A stretch of DNA of 64,000 bases from Chitinophaga rupis (GCF_900109685.1 NZ_FOBB01000002.1:1172085-1236084); one strand, 5' to 3'. Positions 17,526 through 27,177 are shown, numbered from the stretch's first letter. Notes: generated by a model from the letters alone, not told the origin. Numbers and translations: made by a program.

Positions 17526-18117
17526 CAACCCGGATTCCACACTCCACACCTACGTTAAAATGAAAAACGATAGCAGATCAATCGACCCCCGGCCGGTATG
17601 CCGGTAGTAACATATGGATCCCATCAGCCTCTCCACGCTCAACATTCCTCTCGCGGCAGGCAATGGACCATCGACTGTGGACCATGGACTTAACTATCGA
17701 TCTGTTTGAAAGGCGCAAAAATCATTATTGAAAGAATGTGTTGCTGTTGCGCAGGTATGAATGACGAACTGTATGGTACACCCTTTTGGTTTTTACAGGC
17801 CATAAATATCCTGGTACCGGATCCGGTACAATGCTGGTAGATAGTGTTTGTCCCCGTATGATGCAACAATGCCGGCTTTCTGTATGATCAGCAGTAAAAT
17901 GAAAACTGTGTGTCCTTTGATCTCTTAATTTAAAACGAAACGAAACTTTTAAAAAGTAACTGTCATAAACTGATCAAATACAGAGCGCCCGTGCTCACGA
18001 AAACAGACATCATATACCCTGGACAAGCAGGCAACAACATCACATTCAAAACAATAATAGAAATAGCCGCGGGAACCCGGAACGCCTTTCGGTAACAGGC
18101 CCCTGGAAAGTTACTGA
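17526..18117. other. 592-bp gap with CCATGG repeat
   Basis: I see no convincing gene here. The region contains a CCATGG-type repeat (17656-17692) preceded by a CCTCTCCACG flank also seen before the copy at 15325, an AT-rich stretch near 17930-17970, and only ORFs shorter than 30 codons. Confidence 0.5.
17656..17692. repeat. CCATGG-type repeat
   Basis: The core is GGCAATGGACCATCGACTG plus a second CCATGG block. Its upstream flank (CCTCTCCACG...CGGCAGG) matches the flank of the 15325 copy, so the mobile or amplified unit is longer than the palindrome itself. Confidence 0.75.
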
Positions 18118-18741
18118 TTACTGTTGTTGTAACAGGAACTTAACCGGCAGCTCAAAGTACATGCTTACAATACGTCCGTTATACGCAACCGGCGTAAACT
18201 TCAGCTGTTTGGCAGCATCTACGGCAGCTTCTTCCAGGCCATAACCCAGTTTGGTCATAGGCTCCAGCTCGCTGATCTTGCCGTCACTGTTCACTACAAA
18301 AGATACATACACGGTACCGTTAACACCGTTCTCCTTAGCTTTGAAAGGATACTTCAGGTTAGCGTACAGGGAGGCAGTAGCATCAGCCAGCTGTTGTTGC
18401 TGCTCCTGTGAGTAAGTGATGGTAGTGAATACAGTATCAGCCTTGCCATTACGCTGGCGGATCCAGTATGCGTCAGCCACGGTGTTGTCCTGGATGGTGT
18501 ACCCGTGTTGGATCTGACGGCTGTCAAAATAATTGTAAGACCAGCGGCCTGGTTTCATCAGGTTCTCGCCGCCTTCTCCGTTCAACTGCACAAAGGTGTT
18601 TGTACCATTGTCCCCTTTGTTGATAATAAAACGGATAGCACCATTCTTGTAATAAACGGTGTCATTAGACGCCTTAGATTGCAGAGAACAGCCTAGCGCC
18701 ATAACTAAAAGTACGGCTGCTCCTAAGAATTGCTTCTTCAT
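18118..18741 (-). CDS. TonB C-terminal-domain protein
   Basis: The protein is about 207 residues from ATG 18741, chosen because it begins a lipoprotein-like signal (MKKQFLGAAVLLVMALGC). The last 80 residues form a TonB C-terminal domain (YVSFVVNSDGKISELEP, LEEAAVDAAKQLKFTPV). It lacks the Pro-rich periplasm-spanning region of a real TonB energiser, so this is more likely one of the many Bacteroidota proteins in which the domain is a binding module. The middle part (KNGAIRFIINKG) is unassigned. Confidence 0.85.
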   Translation of the reverse strand: MKKQFLGAAVLLVMALGCSLQSKASNDTVYYKNGAIRFIINKGDNGTNTFVQLNGEGGENLMKPGRWSYNYFDSRQIQHGYTIQDNTVADAYWIRQRNGKADTVFTTITYSQEQQQQLADATASLYANLKYPFKAKENGVNGTVYVSFVVNSDGKISELEPMTKLGYGLEEAAVDAAKQLKFTPVAYNGRIVSMYFELPVKFLLQQQ

Positions 18742-18893
18742 AGGTCGTTGTTTTATTGAATTAGAATTGTTAATGCTTCTTTCATGTTTTCTTAGTAAGT
18801 CGGTGTGTTCGGCAAGCTTTTCCATAGCTTTGGATTTTTAATTGATTACTATTTGATTCACCGGCATTTGTGTCCCCCACAAATACTGTTTTC

Positions 18894-20006
18894 TTAATCC
18901 GGAAATCCGCTTTTATCAATCCCCGGAATGATCTTCAATGCATTTTTATAATAGATCTTTTTCAAGATCCCGTCCGGCAGCTGCATTCCATACATCCGCC
19001 AGAACGCATGATATTTTTTATGGTACGGAAAGTACTCATCCGCTGTTTCCAGCACACGGAAGTAAGTAGCGTATTCTGATGGCACCCAGGAATCTTTCCC
19101 GAAAAGGATGCGGTCCTGGTATTTTTCAAAGAACGTACGGGCCATAATGGGCTGCCGCCCCAGCTCCGCTATCACTGCTCCAAACTCCACATACATATTA
19201 GGTATCTCCTCCATCAGCTCCGCCAGTTTTGCCAGGTCATTTGCATACCAGCCAAAATGGGCGTTAATAAAGGTGGTTTTCGGATGCTTTTTAAACATCC
19301 TGTGCTGTTCCTCAATGATCTGTGCCCAGGGCGCGGGGTTTTTAGGACCTCTTTGCCTGCCGGGGTGGGAGGCCAGCTCCAGCCAGCGCTCATTTTTTTC
19401 ATCCATCGGCTCCCAGAAAGGTGCAGGGTCTGCCGCATGGATCAGTACGGGTATCTTCAGCTCACCGCATTTGTCCCAGATGGCGTCCAGCCGCGGATCA
19501 TCTATCGGTACCCGTTTGCCGGTGTTGTCATTAACACTCAGCCCCAGCGTTTTAAAGATCTTCAGTCCATTGGCTCCGTTCTTAACATCCTGCTCCAGCT
19601 GCTGTACCGCTTTGGTGGTCCAGCCCGGCTGCCCGATGCCGTCAAAGTCAATGTTGGCAAACACTATGAACCGCTTTGGCGCATGTTCCCTGATATTGTC
19701 TGCCTGTTGTTTAAGCTGGCTGCCATTGCCGCCGCTTAAGTTCACCATTACCTGCATATGAAGGGCGTCCATCTCTTTCACGAGCGCCCCCAGGTCCTGA
19801 CTACCCATATTCCACTGATGATTGTGTACATCAATGAATGGATATTTAGCTCTGGTGAGGATATGTTCCGGCACCTTCAGGGTAGAAACCGGGTCATATT
19901 TCTCAAAATCCATATGGCCATTTTGGCTCGATTGGCCTTGTGCACAACCGGTGATTATCAGCCCGATATGTAGCAAAAGCGAGTACCTGCTTAGGTTCTG
20001 GGTCAT
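18894..20006 (-). CDS. Amidohydrolase-family lipoprotein
   Basis: The protein is about 370 residues from ATG 20006, which begins a lipoprotein signal (LLLHIGLIITGCAQG). The body is a metal-dependent TIM-barrel amidohydrolase of the Amidohydro_2 group: IDVHNHQWN supplies the HxH pair, VLIHAADPAPF and FINAHFGWY further His ligands, and FGKDSWVPSE the Asp. Related enzymes are decarboxylases or lactonases acting on aromatic acids and sugar lactones; the substrate is unknown. It is probably exported. Confidence 0.9.
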   Translation of the reverse strand: MTQNLSRYSLLLHIGLIITGCAQGQSSQNGHMDFEKYDPVSTLKVPEHILTRAKYPFIDVHNHQWNMGSQDLGALVKEMDALHMQVMVNLSGGNGSQLKQQADNIREHAPKRFIVFANIDFDGIGQPGWTTKAVQQLEQDVKNGANGLKIFKTLGLSVNDNTGKRVPIDDPRLDAIWDKCGELKIPVLIHAADPAPFWEPMDEKNERWLELASHPGRQRGPKNPAPWAQIIEEQHRMFKKHPKTTFINAHFGWYANDLAKLAELMEEIPNMYVEFGAVIAELGRQPIMARTFFEKYQDRILFGKDSWVPSEYATYFRVLETADEYFPYHKKYHAFWRMYGMQLPDGILKKIYYKNALKIIPGIDKSGFPD

Positions 20007-20299
20007 AGTTAAATCACGTCTCAAATTACGAATTTTTAATAAATACTAATAATTAATATAAGATTTTTTATTCTATTAATAATTAACATCACATATTCAC
20101 ATCGTTTTCAGATGATAACTAATTTTAAATCATCATATATTATATATGATCTGTGATGTGTAAATTTTTTTTCCGGCTAACCGGATAAAAAGAGGGGGCA
20201 GGGCCGGGGATTTTTAATTGGCATGTGGGGATTTTTTTATGGGTAATGGTATTCCAGGCTACATTTTCCCGGGCCGGATAAACAGTTTATACACTAAAC

Positions 20300-20336
20300 A
20301 CGCAATTTCTTGCATCAAACATGCGATTTATTGCGT
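20300..20336 (+). promoter_or_regulatory. Two tandem PurR-like palindromes before purC
   Basis: ACGCAA-N4-TTGCAT (20300-20315) and ATGCGA-N4-TTGCGT (20321-20336) are 16-bp near-palindromes with centres 21 bp apart, about two helical turns. Each resembles the E. coli PurR operator (ACGCAAACGTTTGCGT), a LacI-family half-site pattern. The second overlaps the expected -33 region of the -7 box at 20345. Resemblance and spacing are seen directly; the binding protein is inferred. Confidence 0.5.
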
Positions 20337-20344
20337 TCAGGCTG

Positions 20345-20352
20345 TATTTTTG
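20345..20352 (+). promoter_or_regulatory. -7 box of purC promoter
   Basis: TATTTTTG matches TAnnTTTG. No good TTG lies 19 bp upstream; that position falls inside the second palindrome. Confidence 0.5.
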
Positions 20353-20409
20353 CGCATCGTTAGTTTACGTAAACCATTCATTTCAGTTAATTTATAATTT
20401 TTCTTACTG

Positions 20410-21339
20410 ATGCTTACATCTGATTTCAAATTTCCGGGACAAACAGCCTTTTATAAAGGCAAGGTACGCGACGTATATACTATTAATGATCAGCTGATGG
20501 TAATGCTGGTAAGCGACCGTATTTCTGCTTTTGACGTAGTACTGCCTAAACCCATTCCTTACAAAGGACAGGTTTTGAACCAGGTAGCCGCCATTATGCT
20601 GGAAGCCACCAAAGACATTGTGCCTAACTGGGTTAAGTCTGTGCCTTTGCCAAATGTGACGATCGGATTGAAATGTGAGACCTTCCCCGTGGAAATGGTA
20701 GTACGTGGTAACCTTACCGGCCATGCCTGGAGAACGTATAAAAGCGGTAAACGCGAATTATGCGGTGTAAAGCTGCCCGAAGGCCTGAAAGAAAATGATT
20801 TCTTTCCCACACCTATTATTACGCCCACTACCAAAGCGCACGAAGGGCATGATGAGGACATTAGCCGTGAGGAGATCATAGCACAGGGCCTGGTAAGTGA
20901 AAAAGAGTATACCCAGCTGGAAAAATATACCCTGGCGCTGTTTGAGCGTGGCAAGGAGCTGGCAGCCAAACGCGGCCTCATCCTGGTAGACACCAAGTAC
21001 GAGTTTGGTAAGATCGGCGATACCATTTATGTAATTGACGAAGTGCACACCCCGGACTCTTCCCGTTACTTCTACGCAGAAGGCTACGAGGAAAACCAGA
21101 AAGCCGGTAAAGCGCAGAAACAGCTTAGTAAAGAGTTTGTACGGGAATGGCTGATGGAAAAAGGTTTCCAGGGCAAGGATGGCCAGCAGGTACCGGAAAT
21201 GGACGAAGCTTTTGTAAAAAGCGTAAGCGACCGTTACATAGAGCTGTTTGAAAATATCACGGGGCAAAAATTCGTAAAAGAAGATGTAACCCCTGAGGAG
21301 ATAGAAAAGAAAATTATCGAGTCGCTTAAGACAGCATAA
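20410..21339 (+). CDS. purC: SAICAR synthase
   Basis: This 309-residue phosphoribosylaminoimidazole-succinocarboxamide synthase ligates aspartate to CAIR with ATP in purine synthesis. Diagnostic segments are [43 protein letters not shown] and [28 protein letters not shown]. The length matches the longer, eukaryote/Bacteroidota-type PurC. The start ATG follows the -7 box by about 57 bp. The gene appears to be monocistronic, followed by an AAAGC-type hairpin. Confidence 0.97.
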   Translation: MLTSDFKFPGQTAFYKGKVRDVYTINDQLMVMLVSDRISAFDVVLPKPIPYKGQVLNQVAAIMLEATKDIVPNWVKSVPLPNVTIGLKCETFPVEMVVRGNLTGHAWRTYKSGKRELCGVKLPEGLKENDFFPTPIITPTTKAHEGHDEDISREEIIAQGLVSEKEYTQLEKYTLALFERGKELAAKRGLILVDTKYEFGKIGDTIYVIDEVHTPDSSRYFYAEGYEENQKAGKAQKQLSKEFVREWLMEKGFQGKDGQQVPEMDEAFVKSVSDRYIELFENITGQKFVKEDVTPEEIEKKIIESLKTA

Positions 21340-21470
21340 AGCATAAAGCTTAAAGCAGAAAGCACAAAGCACAAAGCATAAAGCACAAAGCATAAAGCGG
21401 AAAGCAAAGGTGGAAAGCAAAAGGCAAAAGCTTTTTGCTTTCTGCTTTATGCTTTTCGCTTTTTCATTAC
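21336..21470. repeat. AAAGCAT-type repeat, inverted pair
   Basis: The left arm is about 90 bp of AAAGCAT, AAAGCAC, AAAGCAG and AAAGCGG units beginning at the purC stop. The right arm (about 21430-21470, TTTTTGCTTTCTGCTTTATG) is its reverse complement. The spacer is nearly zero, so it could form one long hairpin that may also terminate purC transcription. Confidence 0.85.
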
Positions 21471-21589
21471 ATTTGTACCTGTGAAACCTGTAACCGGAAA
21501 CCTGTAATCCTAACAAGCAACAAACGTTAATCTATTAATTATTAATCCTTACTTATTAATTATAACGGTTAGCTATTAGACAAAAAGAG

Positions 21590-23386
21590 ATGAAGCATCT
21601 TGCAGCGCTGAATATATACTTTGTTAAATATAAATGGTTGTTCATTCTGGGGCTGCTGTTCACTTCCATTTCCATTGTATTCAGCATTTTTCAACCCGTA
21701 ATGGTACGGCAGATCTTTGACCTGCTGGCGCAAAACCTGGATAACTACCGCATGATCAGCGATACCGGTATCCAGGGCGTATTCCGTTCCGACTTTACCC
21801 GCGTGCTGGCCTTTTACGGCGTTACCATTTTACTCTCTGCTTTACTGAGCGGCTTTTTCATGTTCCTGCAGCGGCAAACGCTGATTGTAATGAGCCGCCA
21901 TATTGAATACGACCTCAAGAACGATATTTACCAGCAATACCAGCGGCTGGACCTCAACTTCTTTAAAATGCACCGCACCGGCGATATGATGAGCCGTATT
22001 ACGGAAGATGTATCACGGGTGCGCATGTACGTAGGGCCGGCCATAATGTATGCCGCCCGCACCATCCTGATGCTGGTAATGATCGTGTACCTGATGGTAA
22101 AGGTGAACTTCACCCTTACCTTATATACTTTATCGCCCCTGCCGGTGCTGGCACTCACCATTTATTATGTGAACCGCATCATTCACCGTAAAAGTGAACG
22201 TATACAGGCACAGCTCTCCAACCTGACCTCCATTGCACAGGAATCTTATTCCGGCATCCGTGTAATAAAATCATATGTGCAGGAAGATGCTACCGCGCAG
22301 CACTTTGCACAGGCCAGTGAAGATTACAAGCAGAGTTCTGTAAGCCTTGCCAAAACAGATGCCCTGTACCAGCCTGCCATGTCGCTCATGATAGGGCTAA
22401 GCGTTATACTCACCATCTTTATAGGGGGCATACAGGTGATCCATGGTAATATTACCGTAGGTAACCTGGCGGAGTTTGTGATCTATGTGAACATGCTCAT
22501 TTTCCCGTTCTTTTCCATAGGATGGGTAGCCTCCATGATCCAGCGTGCCGCTGCATCGCAGCAGCGTATTAATGAGTTCCTGCAGCTGGAGCCCACTATT
22601 AAGAATAAAGAGAACGCACAGGCCATACCGCTGAAAGGCAGTATCCGTTTTGATAAGGTTTCCTTTACCTACCCTCATACAGGTATCCAGGCTATTAAAG
22701 ATTTTGAGCTTACGATTGAACCCGGACAAAAAGTAGCCATTATAGGCCGTACGGGTTCCGGTAAGTCAACCCTGGCGCAGCTACTGTTACGCATGTACGA
22801 TCCGCAGCAGGGCAGGGTGCTGTTAGACGGCCACGATATCCGTGACCTGCGGCTGGACAGCCTGCGCGGCCAGATCAGCTATGTACCGCAGGATGTGTTC
22901 CTGTTTTCGGATAGCATTACGAACAATATCCGGTTCGGCGCGCCTGCCGCTGACCTGGAAGCCGTAAAACAGGCCGCCCGCCAGGCCTCTGTGGAAAAGG
23001 ATATCCTGAATTTCAATGAGGGTTTTGATACCATGATAGGGGAGCGGGGCGTAACCCTGAGCGGTGGCCAGAAGCAGCGCATTTCTATTGCACGGGCGCT
23101 GATCATGGATCCCAACATCCTGGTTTTTGACGATTGCCTGTCGGCGGTGGATGCCCGCACGGAAAAAGAGATCATCGGTAACCTGTACGCCTATCTGAAA
23201 GACAAAACCGCTATTATTATAACACACCGCATCTTTGCGCTGTTTGAGTTTGATAAAATAATCGTTCTGGACGAAGGCCGGATCGTAGAAACGGGAACGC
23301 ATGAACAATTAATGACATTAAACGGCTACTACGCTGAGCTGTACGCCCGGCAACAATCCGGGGAGGAGGAAGCTGTAACTGAATAG
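21590..23386 (+). CDS. ABC exporter (fused membrane and ATPase domains)
   Basis: This 598-residue half-transporter of the MsbA/multidrug type has six membrane segments in residues about 15-320 and an ATPase domain in about 345-585. Walker A is GRTGSGKST, the signature is LSGGQKQR, and the H-loop is ITHR. Walker B reads ILVFDDCLSAVD, so the usual catalytic Glu is Asp; this is common in the degenerate site of heterodimeric exporters. No partner gene is adjacent, so it either dimerises with a distant product or works as a homodimer. The substrate is unknown (lipid or drug). Confidence 0.93.
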   Translation: MKHLAALNIYFVKYKWLFILGLLFTSISIVFSIFQPVMVRQIFDLLAQNLDNYRMISDTGIQGVFRSDFTRVLAFYGVTILLSALLSGFFMFLQRQTLIVMSRHIEYDLKNDIYQQYQRLDLNFFKMHRTGDMMSRITEDVSRVRMYVGPAIMYAARTILMLVMIVYLMVKVNFTLTLYTLSPLPVLALTIYYVNRIIHRKSERIQAQLSNLTSIAQESYSGIRVIKSYVQEDATAQHFAQASEDYKQSSVSLAKTDALYQPAMSLMIGLSVILTIFIGGIQVIHGNITVGNLAEFVIYVNMLIFPFFSIGWVASMIQRAAASQQRINEFLQLEPTIKNKENAQAIPLKGSIRFDKVSFTYPHTGIQAIKDFELTIEPGQKVAIIGRTGSGKSTLAQLLLRMYDPQQGRVLLDGHDIRDLRLDSLRGQISYVPQDVFLFSDSITNNIRFGAPAADLEAVKQAARQASVEKDILNFNEGFDTMIGERGVTLSGGQKQRISIARALIMDPNILVFDDCLSAVDARTEKEIIGNLYAYLKDKTAIIITHRIFALFEFDKIIVLDEGRIVETGTHEQLMTLNGYYAELYARQQSGEEEAVTE

Positions 23387-23464
23387 AAATCATTTTTTTA
23401 CATATACCGCTGGCCCTTTATCGGGAACTCTTTTTGATCACTTATCAAAATCATTTAAAATTAT

Positions 23465-23494
23465 TTTGATATTTGTAAAACAATAGTATATTTG
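23465..23494 (+). promoter_or_regulatory. Promoter of the PUR-domain gene
   Basis: TTTG (23465-23468) and TATATTTG (23487-23494) are 18 bp apart, a near-perfect Bacteroidota promoter, with about 50 nt of leader before the GTG start. Confidence 0.7.
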
Positions 23495-23551
23495 TTGCTT
23501 ATTGAATATTGATAAATTGGATTGATTCGTTAACACTTAAATCTATCAACT

Positions 23552-24007
23552 GTGGCGTACGAAAACAACAATCAACAGGAAAGAAACAACGATAGCATCT
23601 TTTCTAAACGATTGAAAGCGGGTAAAAGAAGAACTTACTTCTTTGATGTAAAGACCACTCGGGGAAACGACTACTTTCTGACAATTACAGAAAGCAAAAA
23701 ACGTTTCAATGACAACGGTTACGACAGGCACAAAGTATTCCTGTACAAAGAGGACTTCAACAAATTCCTGAATGCATTAACCGAAACCATCAATTATGTA
23801 AAAACCGAATTGATGCCTGATTTCGACTTTGATGCTTACAACCACGACTACGTGAGAGAAGATGGTGAAGACGACGGTAACGATGTAGTTGCAGAAGCCA
23901 CTGCTGCTGCCGCTGCGCCCGCACCTTCACCTGTTGAAGTAGCTGAGCCGGCCATTGCGCCCGCCGCTGCTGCCGCCTCTCACAGCGATGATGTAGACAA
24001 ATGGTAA
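23552..24007 (+). CDS. PUR-domain DNA/RNA-binding protein (DUF3276)
   Basis: This 151-residue protein starts at GTG 23552. Residues about 18-105 form a PUR repeat (KRLKAGKRRTYFFDVKTTRG, DYFLTITESKKRF, HKVFLYKEDFNKFLNAL), the fold of single-strand nucleic-acid-binding Pur-alpha proteins. Bacteroidota typically have one copy, annotated DUF3276. The tail (about 115-151) is an Ala/Pro/Glu-rich, probably disordered extension. A strong terminator follows. Role in chromosome or RNA metabolism is inferred from family. Confidence 0.92.
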   Translation: MAYENNNQQERNNDSIFSKRLKAGKRRTYFFDVKTTRGNDYFLTITESKKRFNDNGYDRHKVFLYKEDFNKFLNALTETINYVKTELMPDFDFDAYNHDYVREDGEDDGNDVVAEATAAAAAPAPSPVEVAEPAIAPAAAAASHSDDVDKW

Positions 24008-24033
24008 GATTTTTACTCTTATTCAAGAATATG

Positions 24034-24063
24034 ACCTCCGGACTTTTCCGGAGGTTTTTTTTT
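24034..24063 (+). terminator. Intrinsic terminator after PUR-domain gene
   Basis: ACCTCCGGACTTTTCCGGAGGT forms a tight stem followed by a run of nine T. Confidence 0.9.
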
Positions 24064-24080
24064 GCAATTAGGAACCAGAT

Positions 24081-24306
24081 TCAATTACGAATTATTCAAT
24101 TACGAATTACGAATGGTCAATTACGACCCCGTACAAAGCGGTGCATAGCCTGCCCAGCACAGCGGGGAATGTTATGATCATATCATACATTTTCTGAAAG
24201 AGAATTTTATTATAATCTGATTGCATGCCGTAAAAGAAAAACCCCAGGCTTTCTGTTACTACAGTAACGTTAAACCTGAGGTTATAATTAATTACGAATT
24301 ACGAAT
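24081..24306. repeat. AATTACGAATT repeats
   Basis: A cluster at 24081-24126 (three AATTACGAAT units) and a second at 24285-24306 have the same orientation, so this pair is direct rather than inverted. Confidence 0.75.
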
Positions 24307-24390
24307 GTTGGAAGGCATGCCGTAACTCATCCGGGACGGTGGCCCGTGGGCAGCGCTTTCATCTTTTCCACGTTCCATTACTTCATCGCT

Positions 24391-24426
24391 CAATGCAATG
24401 GACCATGGACCATCAGCCATGGACTA
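24391..24426. repeat. CCATGG-type repeat overlapping the pgi stop
   Basis: CAATGGACCATGGACCATC and a second CCATGG block end inside the last codons of the convergent pgi gene. An upstream flank CCACGTTCCATTACTTC resembles that of the 15325 copy. Confidence 0.75.
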
Positions 24427-26076
24427 AGCCTTCATCTTCTTCCACGCATTGATCAGCCCATTAGTGCTGGAATCGTGGCCGGTAACGGTATCATTGCTTT
24501 GCAGCTCCGGTAATATTTTATTAGCTAATTGCTTACCCAGCTCTACACCCCATTGGTCAAAGGTGTAAATGTTCCAGATAACGCCCTGTACAAAGATCTT
24601 ATGTTCGTATAGGGCTATGAGTGAGCCCAGGGAACGCGGCGTAATTTCTTTCACCAGAAACGAGTTGGATGGCCGGTTACCGGTAAATACTTTATACGGC
24701 AGCAGCTTGGCCAATGCATCGCCCGACATACCGGATTTTTCCAGCTCGGCTTTTACTTCCTCTGCTGTTTTACCATTCATCAGCGCCTCCGTTTGTGCGA
24801 AGAAGTTAGATAACAGCTTTACATGATGATCGCTCAGCGGGTTGTGGCTGATGGCCGGCGCAATAAAGTCGCAGGGGATCAGCTTAGTGCCCTGGTGAAT
24901 GAGCTGGTAAAATGCGTGCTGGCCGTTGGTACCCGGCTCGCCCCAAACAATAGGGCCGGTCTGGTAAGGAACAGGCTGCCCGTTACGATCCACATACTTA
25001 CCGTTGCTTTCCATATTCCCCTGCTGGAAATAAGCTGCAAAGCGGTGCATGTACTGGTCGTACGGTAATATTGCTTCGGAATCCGCATCAAAGAAGTTGC
25101 CGTACCATAAGCCTACCAGCGCCATTATAGCCGGTATGTTCTTTTCAAACGGGGTAGTGGTAAAATGTTCATCCACGGCATGGGCGCCTTCCAGCAGGGC
25201 TTTGAAGTTACCAAAGCCGATGGTTAAGGCTATGCTTAAACCAATGGCGGACCATAAGGAATAACGGCCGCCCACCCAGTCCCAGAACTCGAACATATTC
25301 ACCGGGTCTATACCAAAAGCCTTTACTGCTTTTTCGTTGGTGGAAAGCGCTGCAAAGTGCAGGGCAATGTGTTTTTCATCCTTTGCGTGCTGCAGGAACC
25401 ATTCGCGGGCCGTATTGGCATTGGTCATGGTTTCCTGTGTGGTAAAGGTTTTGGAAGCTACCAGGAACAGGGTTTCTTCGGGGGTTACTTTCTTCAGTGT
25501 TTCGGCAATATGGGTACCGTCTACATTCGACACAAAGTAAGGCTGTATGCCTTTCACCCAATATGGTTTCAGGGCTTCTGTAACCATTACCGGGCCCAGG
25601 TCCGAGCCGCCAATGCCAATGTTCACAATATAACGTATAGGCTTACCCGTGTAACCCTTTTGTGCTCCGGAATGGATCTGCTGGCAGTAGTGCTCCATTT
25701 TCTGCAGCACCTTGTTCACATCATCCATTACATTCTGCCCATCCAGCATCACGGGTTTATTGGAGGTGTTGCGCAGCGCGGTATGCAGCACTGCACGGCC
25801 TTCGGTAGCATTGATCTTTTCTGCGCCAAACATTGCTTTAATAGCTGCCTCTACCTGGCATTCCCTTGCCAGCTCCAGCAGTTTGGTACGCGTTTCCTCC
25901 GTTATCAGGTTCTTGGAATAATCAAACAGTATATCTTCAAACCGCAGGGAGAATTTTTCAAAACGCTGTGCGTCTTCAGCAAAGAGCTGGCGCATATGTA
26001 CCTGCTTCATGCTGGCGGCGTGCTGCTGCAACTGTTGCCAGGCTTTCGTCGTAGTCGGATTCGTCGATGGAAACAT
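24424..26076 (-). CDS. pgi: Glucose-6-phosphate isomerase
   Basis: This 550-residue glycolytic isomerase is of the large PGI type. Signature segments are [61 protein letters not shown] and [17 protein letters not shown], then KILPELQ near the C-terminus. The N-terminus ([19 protein letters not shown]) is typical. It interconverts glucose-6-phosphate and fructose-6-phosphate in the cytosol. The gene appears to be monocistronic and flanked by repeats on both sides. Confidence 0.97.
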   Translation of the reverse strand: MFPSTNPTTTKAWQQLQQHAASMKQVHMRQLFAEDAQRFEKFSLRFEDILFDYSKNLITEETRTKLLELARECQVEAAIKAMFGAEKINATEGRAVLHTALRNTSNKPVMLDGQNVMDDVNKVLQKMEHYCQQIHSGAQKGYTGKPIRYIVNIGIGGSDLGPVMVTEALKPYWVKGIQPYFVSNVDGTHIAETLKKVTPEETLFLVASKTFTTQETMTNANTAREWFLQHAKDEKHIALHFAALSTNEKAVKAFGIDPVNMFEFWDWVGGRYSLWSAIGLSIALTIGFGNFKALLEGAHAVDEHFTTTPFEKNIPAIMALVGLWYGNFFDADSEAILPYDQYMHRFAAYFQQGNMESNGKYVDRNGQPVPYQTGPIVWGEPGTNGQHAFYQLIHQGTKLIPCDFIAPAISHNPLSDHHVKLLSNFFAQTEALMNGKTAEEVKAELEKSGMSGDALAKLLPYKVFTGNRPSNSFLVKEITPRSLGSLIALYEHKIFVQGVIWNIYTFDQWGVELGKQLANKILPELQSNDTVTGHDSSTNGLINAWKKMKA

Positions 26077-26109
26077 AGTGAAGTGATTTGAGCCTAAAAG
26101 TAATAGTTA

Positions 26110-26242
26110 TTTTAGATTTACGATTTTAGATTTACGATTTGATCTAAGCGGGTGTTTGGAGTGGCCATCCCTGCTTTACAAGCAGCCCTCCGAAAAATGC
26201 CATGGACTTTTTAAAAAAATCTAAAACCGTAAATCTAAAATC
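26110..26242. repeat. TTTTAGATTTACGATTT repeat, inverted pair
   Basis: The left arm (26110-26140) is two tandem TTTTAGATTTACGA units. The right arm (26219-26242, ATCTAAAACCGTAAATCTAA) is the reverse complement and runs into the stop of the TspO-like gene. Spacer about 78 bp. Confidence 0.8.
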
Positions 26243-27056
26243 ACTGCGGTTGTAAATCCTTTTTCCGTTTATAGAAGTACCAGCCAATAGTGCCGGCTAT
26301 CAGCACAATGGCAATATAGCAGGCGGTGGTCAGGGCCGGTACGGGCAGCCCCTCTGCAGTTTTTCTTTTAATAATGATACCGGTTAACGACCAAATGGTT
26401 ATTACACCATATAGTATATTATGGTGTTGTAAAACCATGTAGGCGCCAAAACCTGCCAGCAGGCCTACCATTAATACTGTCCAGGTAACCATGCCAATGA
26501 GCTGTCCGTTCCAGCCCCAGTACACCATCAGCGTTTCAATATCTGACAGGGTGGAAAAGCTGATCCAGCCCAGGTACAGGCTAAAGGGGAATTGCAACAG
26601 CAGCTTTTCACGTTTTGAAACATGCGTATGGCCAATAGAAAAATTGTAGTGGATGGCAATGAGGGATACCAGCAGCACCAGCTTCAGTAACAGGGCAAGG
26701 GGCACCAGCTCATAATGCCAGGCAAAGAACCAGCCGGCATTGGCCACGCAGCTGATCAGCCACCAGTACCGCATATGCGTCATCAACCTGGTTAGTTCCT
26801 GTGGATGATCCCCCCAGAAAGCCAGCCACAGCTGGTACACAATAAATGCAAACAGCGCCAGGTAAATAGCGCCCCAGATATCCTGCGTTATAGTTGCCGG
26901 CAGCAGCAGGTGTGCGTATTTTTCTGCAATCTCGCCCGTTCGCATGCCGTTAATAGGCATTTTCACTGCCAGGAAATTAACGCCTATGACCAGTATAAAC
27001 CCAATAGCATGAAAGATCGATTGGTTCTTATAATGCAGGGTTTCATCGGCTGCCAT
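26241..27056 (-). CDS. TspO/MBR-like membrane protein
   Basis: The protein is about 271 residues, with seven or eight membrane segments and many Trp/Tyr residues at the interfaces (MRYWWLISCVANAGWFFAWHY). The central part resembles tryptophan-rich sensory proteins (TspO), which bind porphyrins or sterol-like ligands, but it is longer than classic TspO. I prefer ATG 27056 (MAADETLHYKNQ) over an upstream ATG at 27152, because the likely promoter (TTG 27132-27134, TAATATTTG 27107-27115 on the minus strand) lies inside the extra 32 codons. The family assignment is moderately confident. Confidence 0.8.
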   Translation of the reverse strand: MAADETLHYKNQSIFHAIGFILVIGVNFLAVKMPINGMRTGEIAEKYAHLLLPATITQDIWGAIYLALFAFIVYQLWLAFWGDHPQELTRLMTHMRYWWLISCVANAGWFFAWHYELVPLALLLKLVLLVSLIAIHYNFSIGHTHVSKREKLLLQFPFSLYLGWISFSTLSDIETLMVYWGWNGQLIGMVTWTVLMVGLLAGFGAYMVLQHHNILYGVITIWSLTGIIIKRKTAEGLPVPALTTACYIAIVLIAGTIGWYFYKRKKDLQPQ

Positions 27057-27106
27057 AGCATAGTTAGGTTTTCGAACATCAGAAGGAAACAGTGTTAAAA
27101 AATATA

Positions 27107-27134
27107 CAAATATTATGCTAAAGCTAATATACAA
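27107..27134 (-). promoter_or_regulatory. Predicted promoter of the TspO-like gene
   Basis: On the minus strand TTG (27134-27132) is followed after about 16 bp by TAATATTTG (27115-27107), one base off the spacing of TAnnTTTG. Used to decide the start of the gene. Confidence 0.4.
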
Positions 27135-27162
27135 CACCCTTCCCACATTCACACTTTTTGCT

Positions 27163-27170
27163 TACATTTG
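27163..27170 (+). promoter_or_regulatory. -7 box of prfB promoter
   Basis: TACATTTG matches TAnnTTTG and ends only 7 bp before the prfB ATG, so the transcript may be leaderless or nearly so. No clear TTG lies 19 bp upstream. Confidence 0.5.
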
Positions 27171-27177
27171 CGACCTT

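Larger units (their letters stand above)
20007..20409. other. AT-rich divergent gap upstream of purC
   Basis: This 403-bp region between divergent genes is very AT-rich at 20030-20180 (ATATATTATATATGAT-like tracts). Near purC it contains the operator-like palindromes and -7 box listed below. No gene is seen. Confidence 0.5.
24008..24423. other. 416-bp convergent gap: terminator and repeats
   Basis: The gap holds the terminator at 24034-24063, AATTACGAATT repeats (24081-24126 and 24285-24306), a hairpin with AACCCCAGG and CCTGAGGTT arms (about 24249-24283), and a CCATGG repeat at 24391-24426. No gene is seen. Confidence 0.6.

Noticed and set aside
17960-17976. CTGTCATAAACTGATCA resembling an enterobacterial Pho box
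   Set aside because: The repeat spacing is 10 bp rather than 11, there is only one pair, and the next gene is not phosphate-related.
21590-23386. ABC exporter and purC as one operon
   Set aside because: A 250-bp gap with a long hairpin repeat separates them, and their functions are unrelated.
24241-24283. AACCCCAGG/CCTGAGGTT hairpin as a pgi terminator
   Set aside because: The stem has a central mismatch and no T-run on the minus strand; kept only as part of the gap description.
27056-27152. Longer N-terminus for the TspO-like protein
   Set aside because: The extra 32 codons contain the likely promoter and disrupt the natural first membrane segment.
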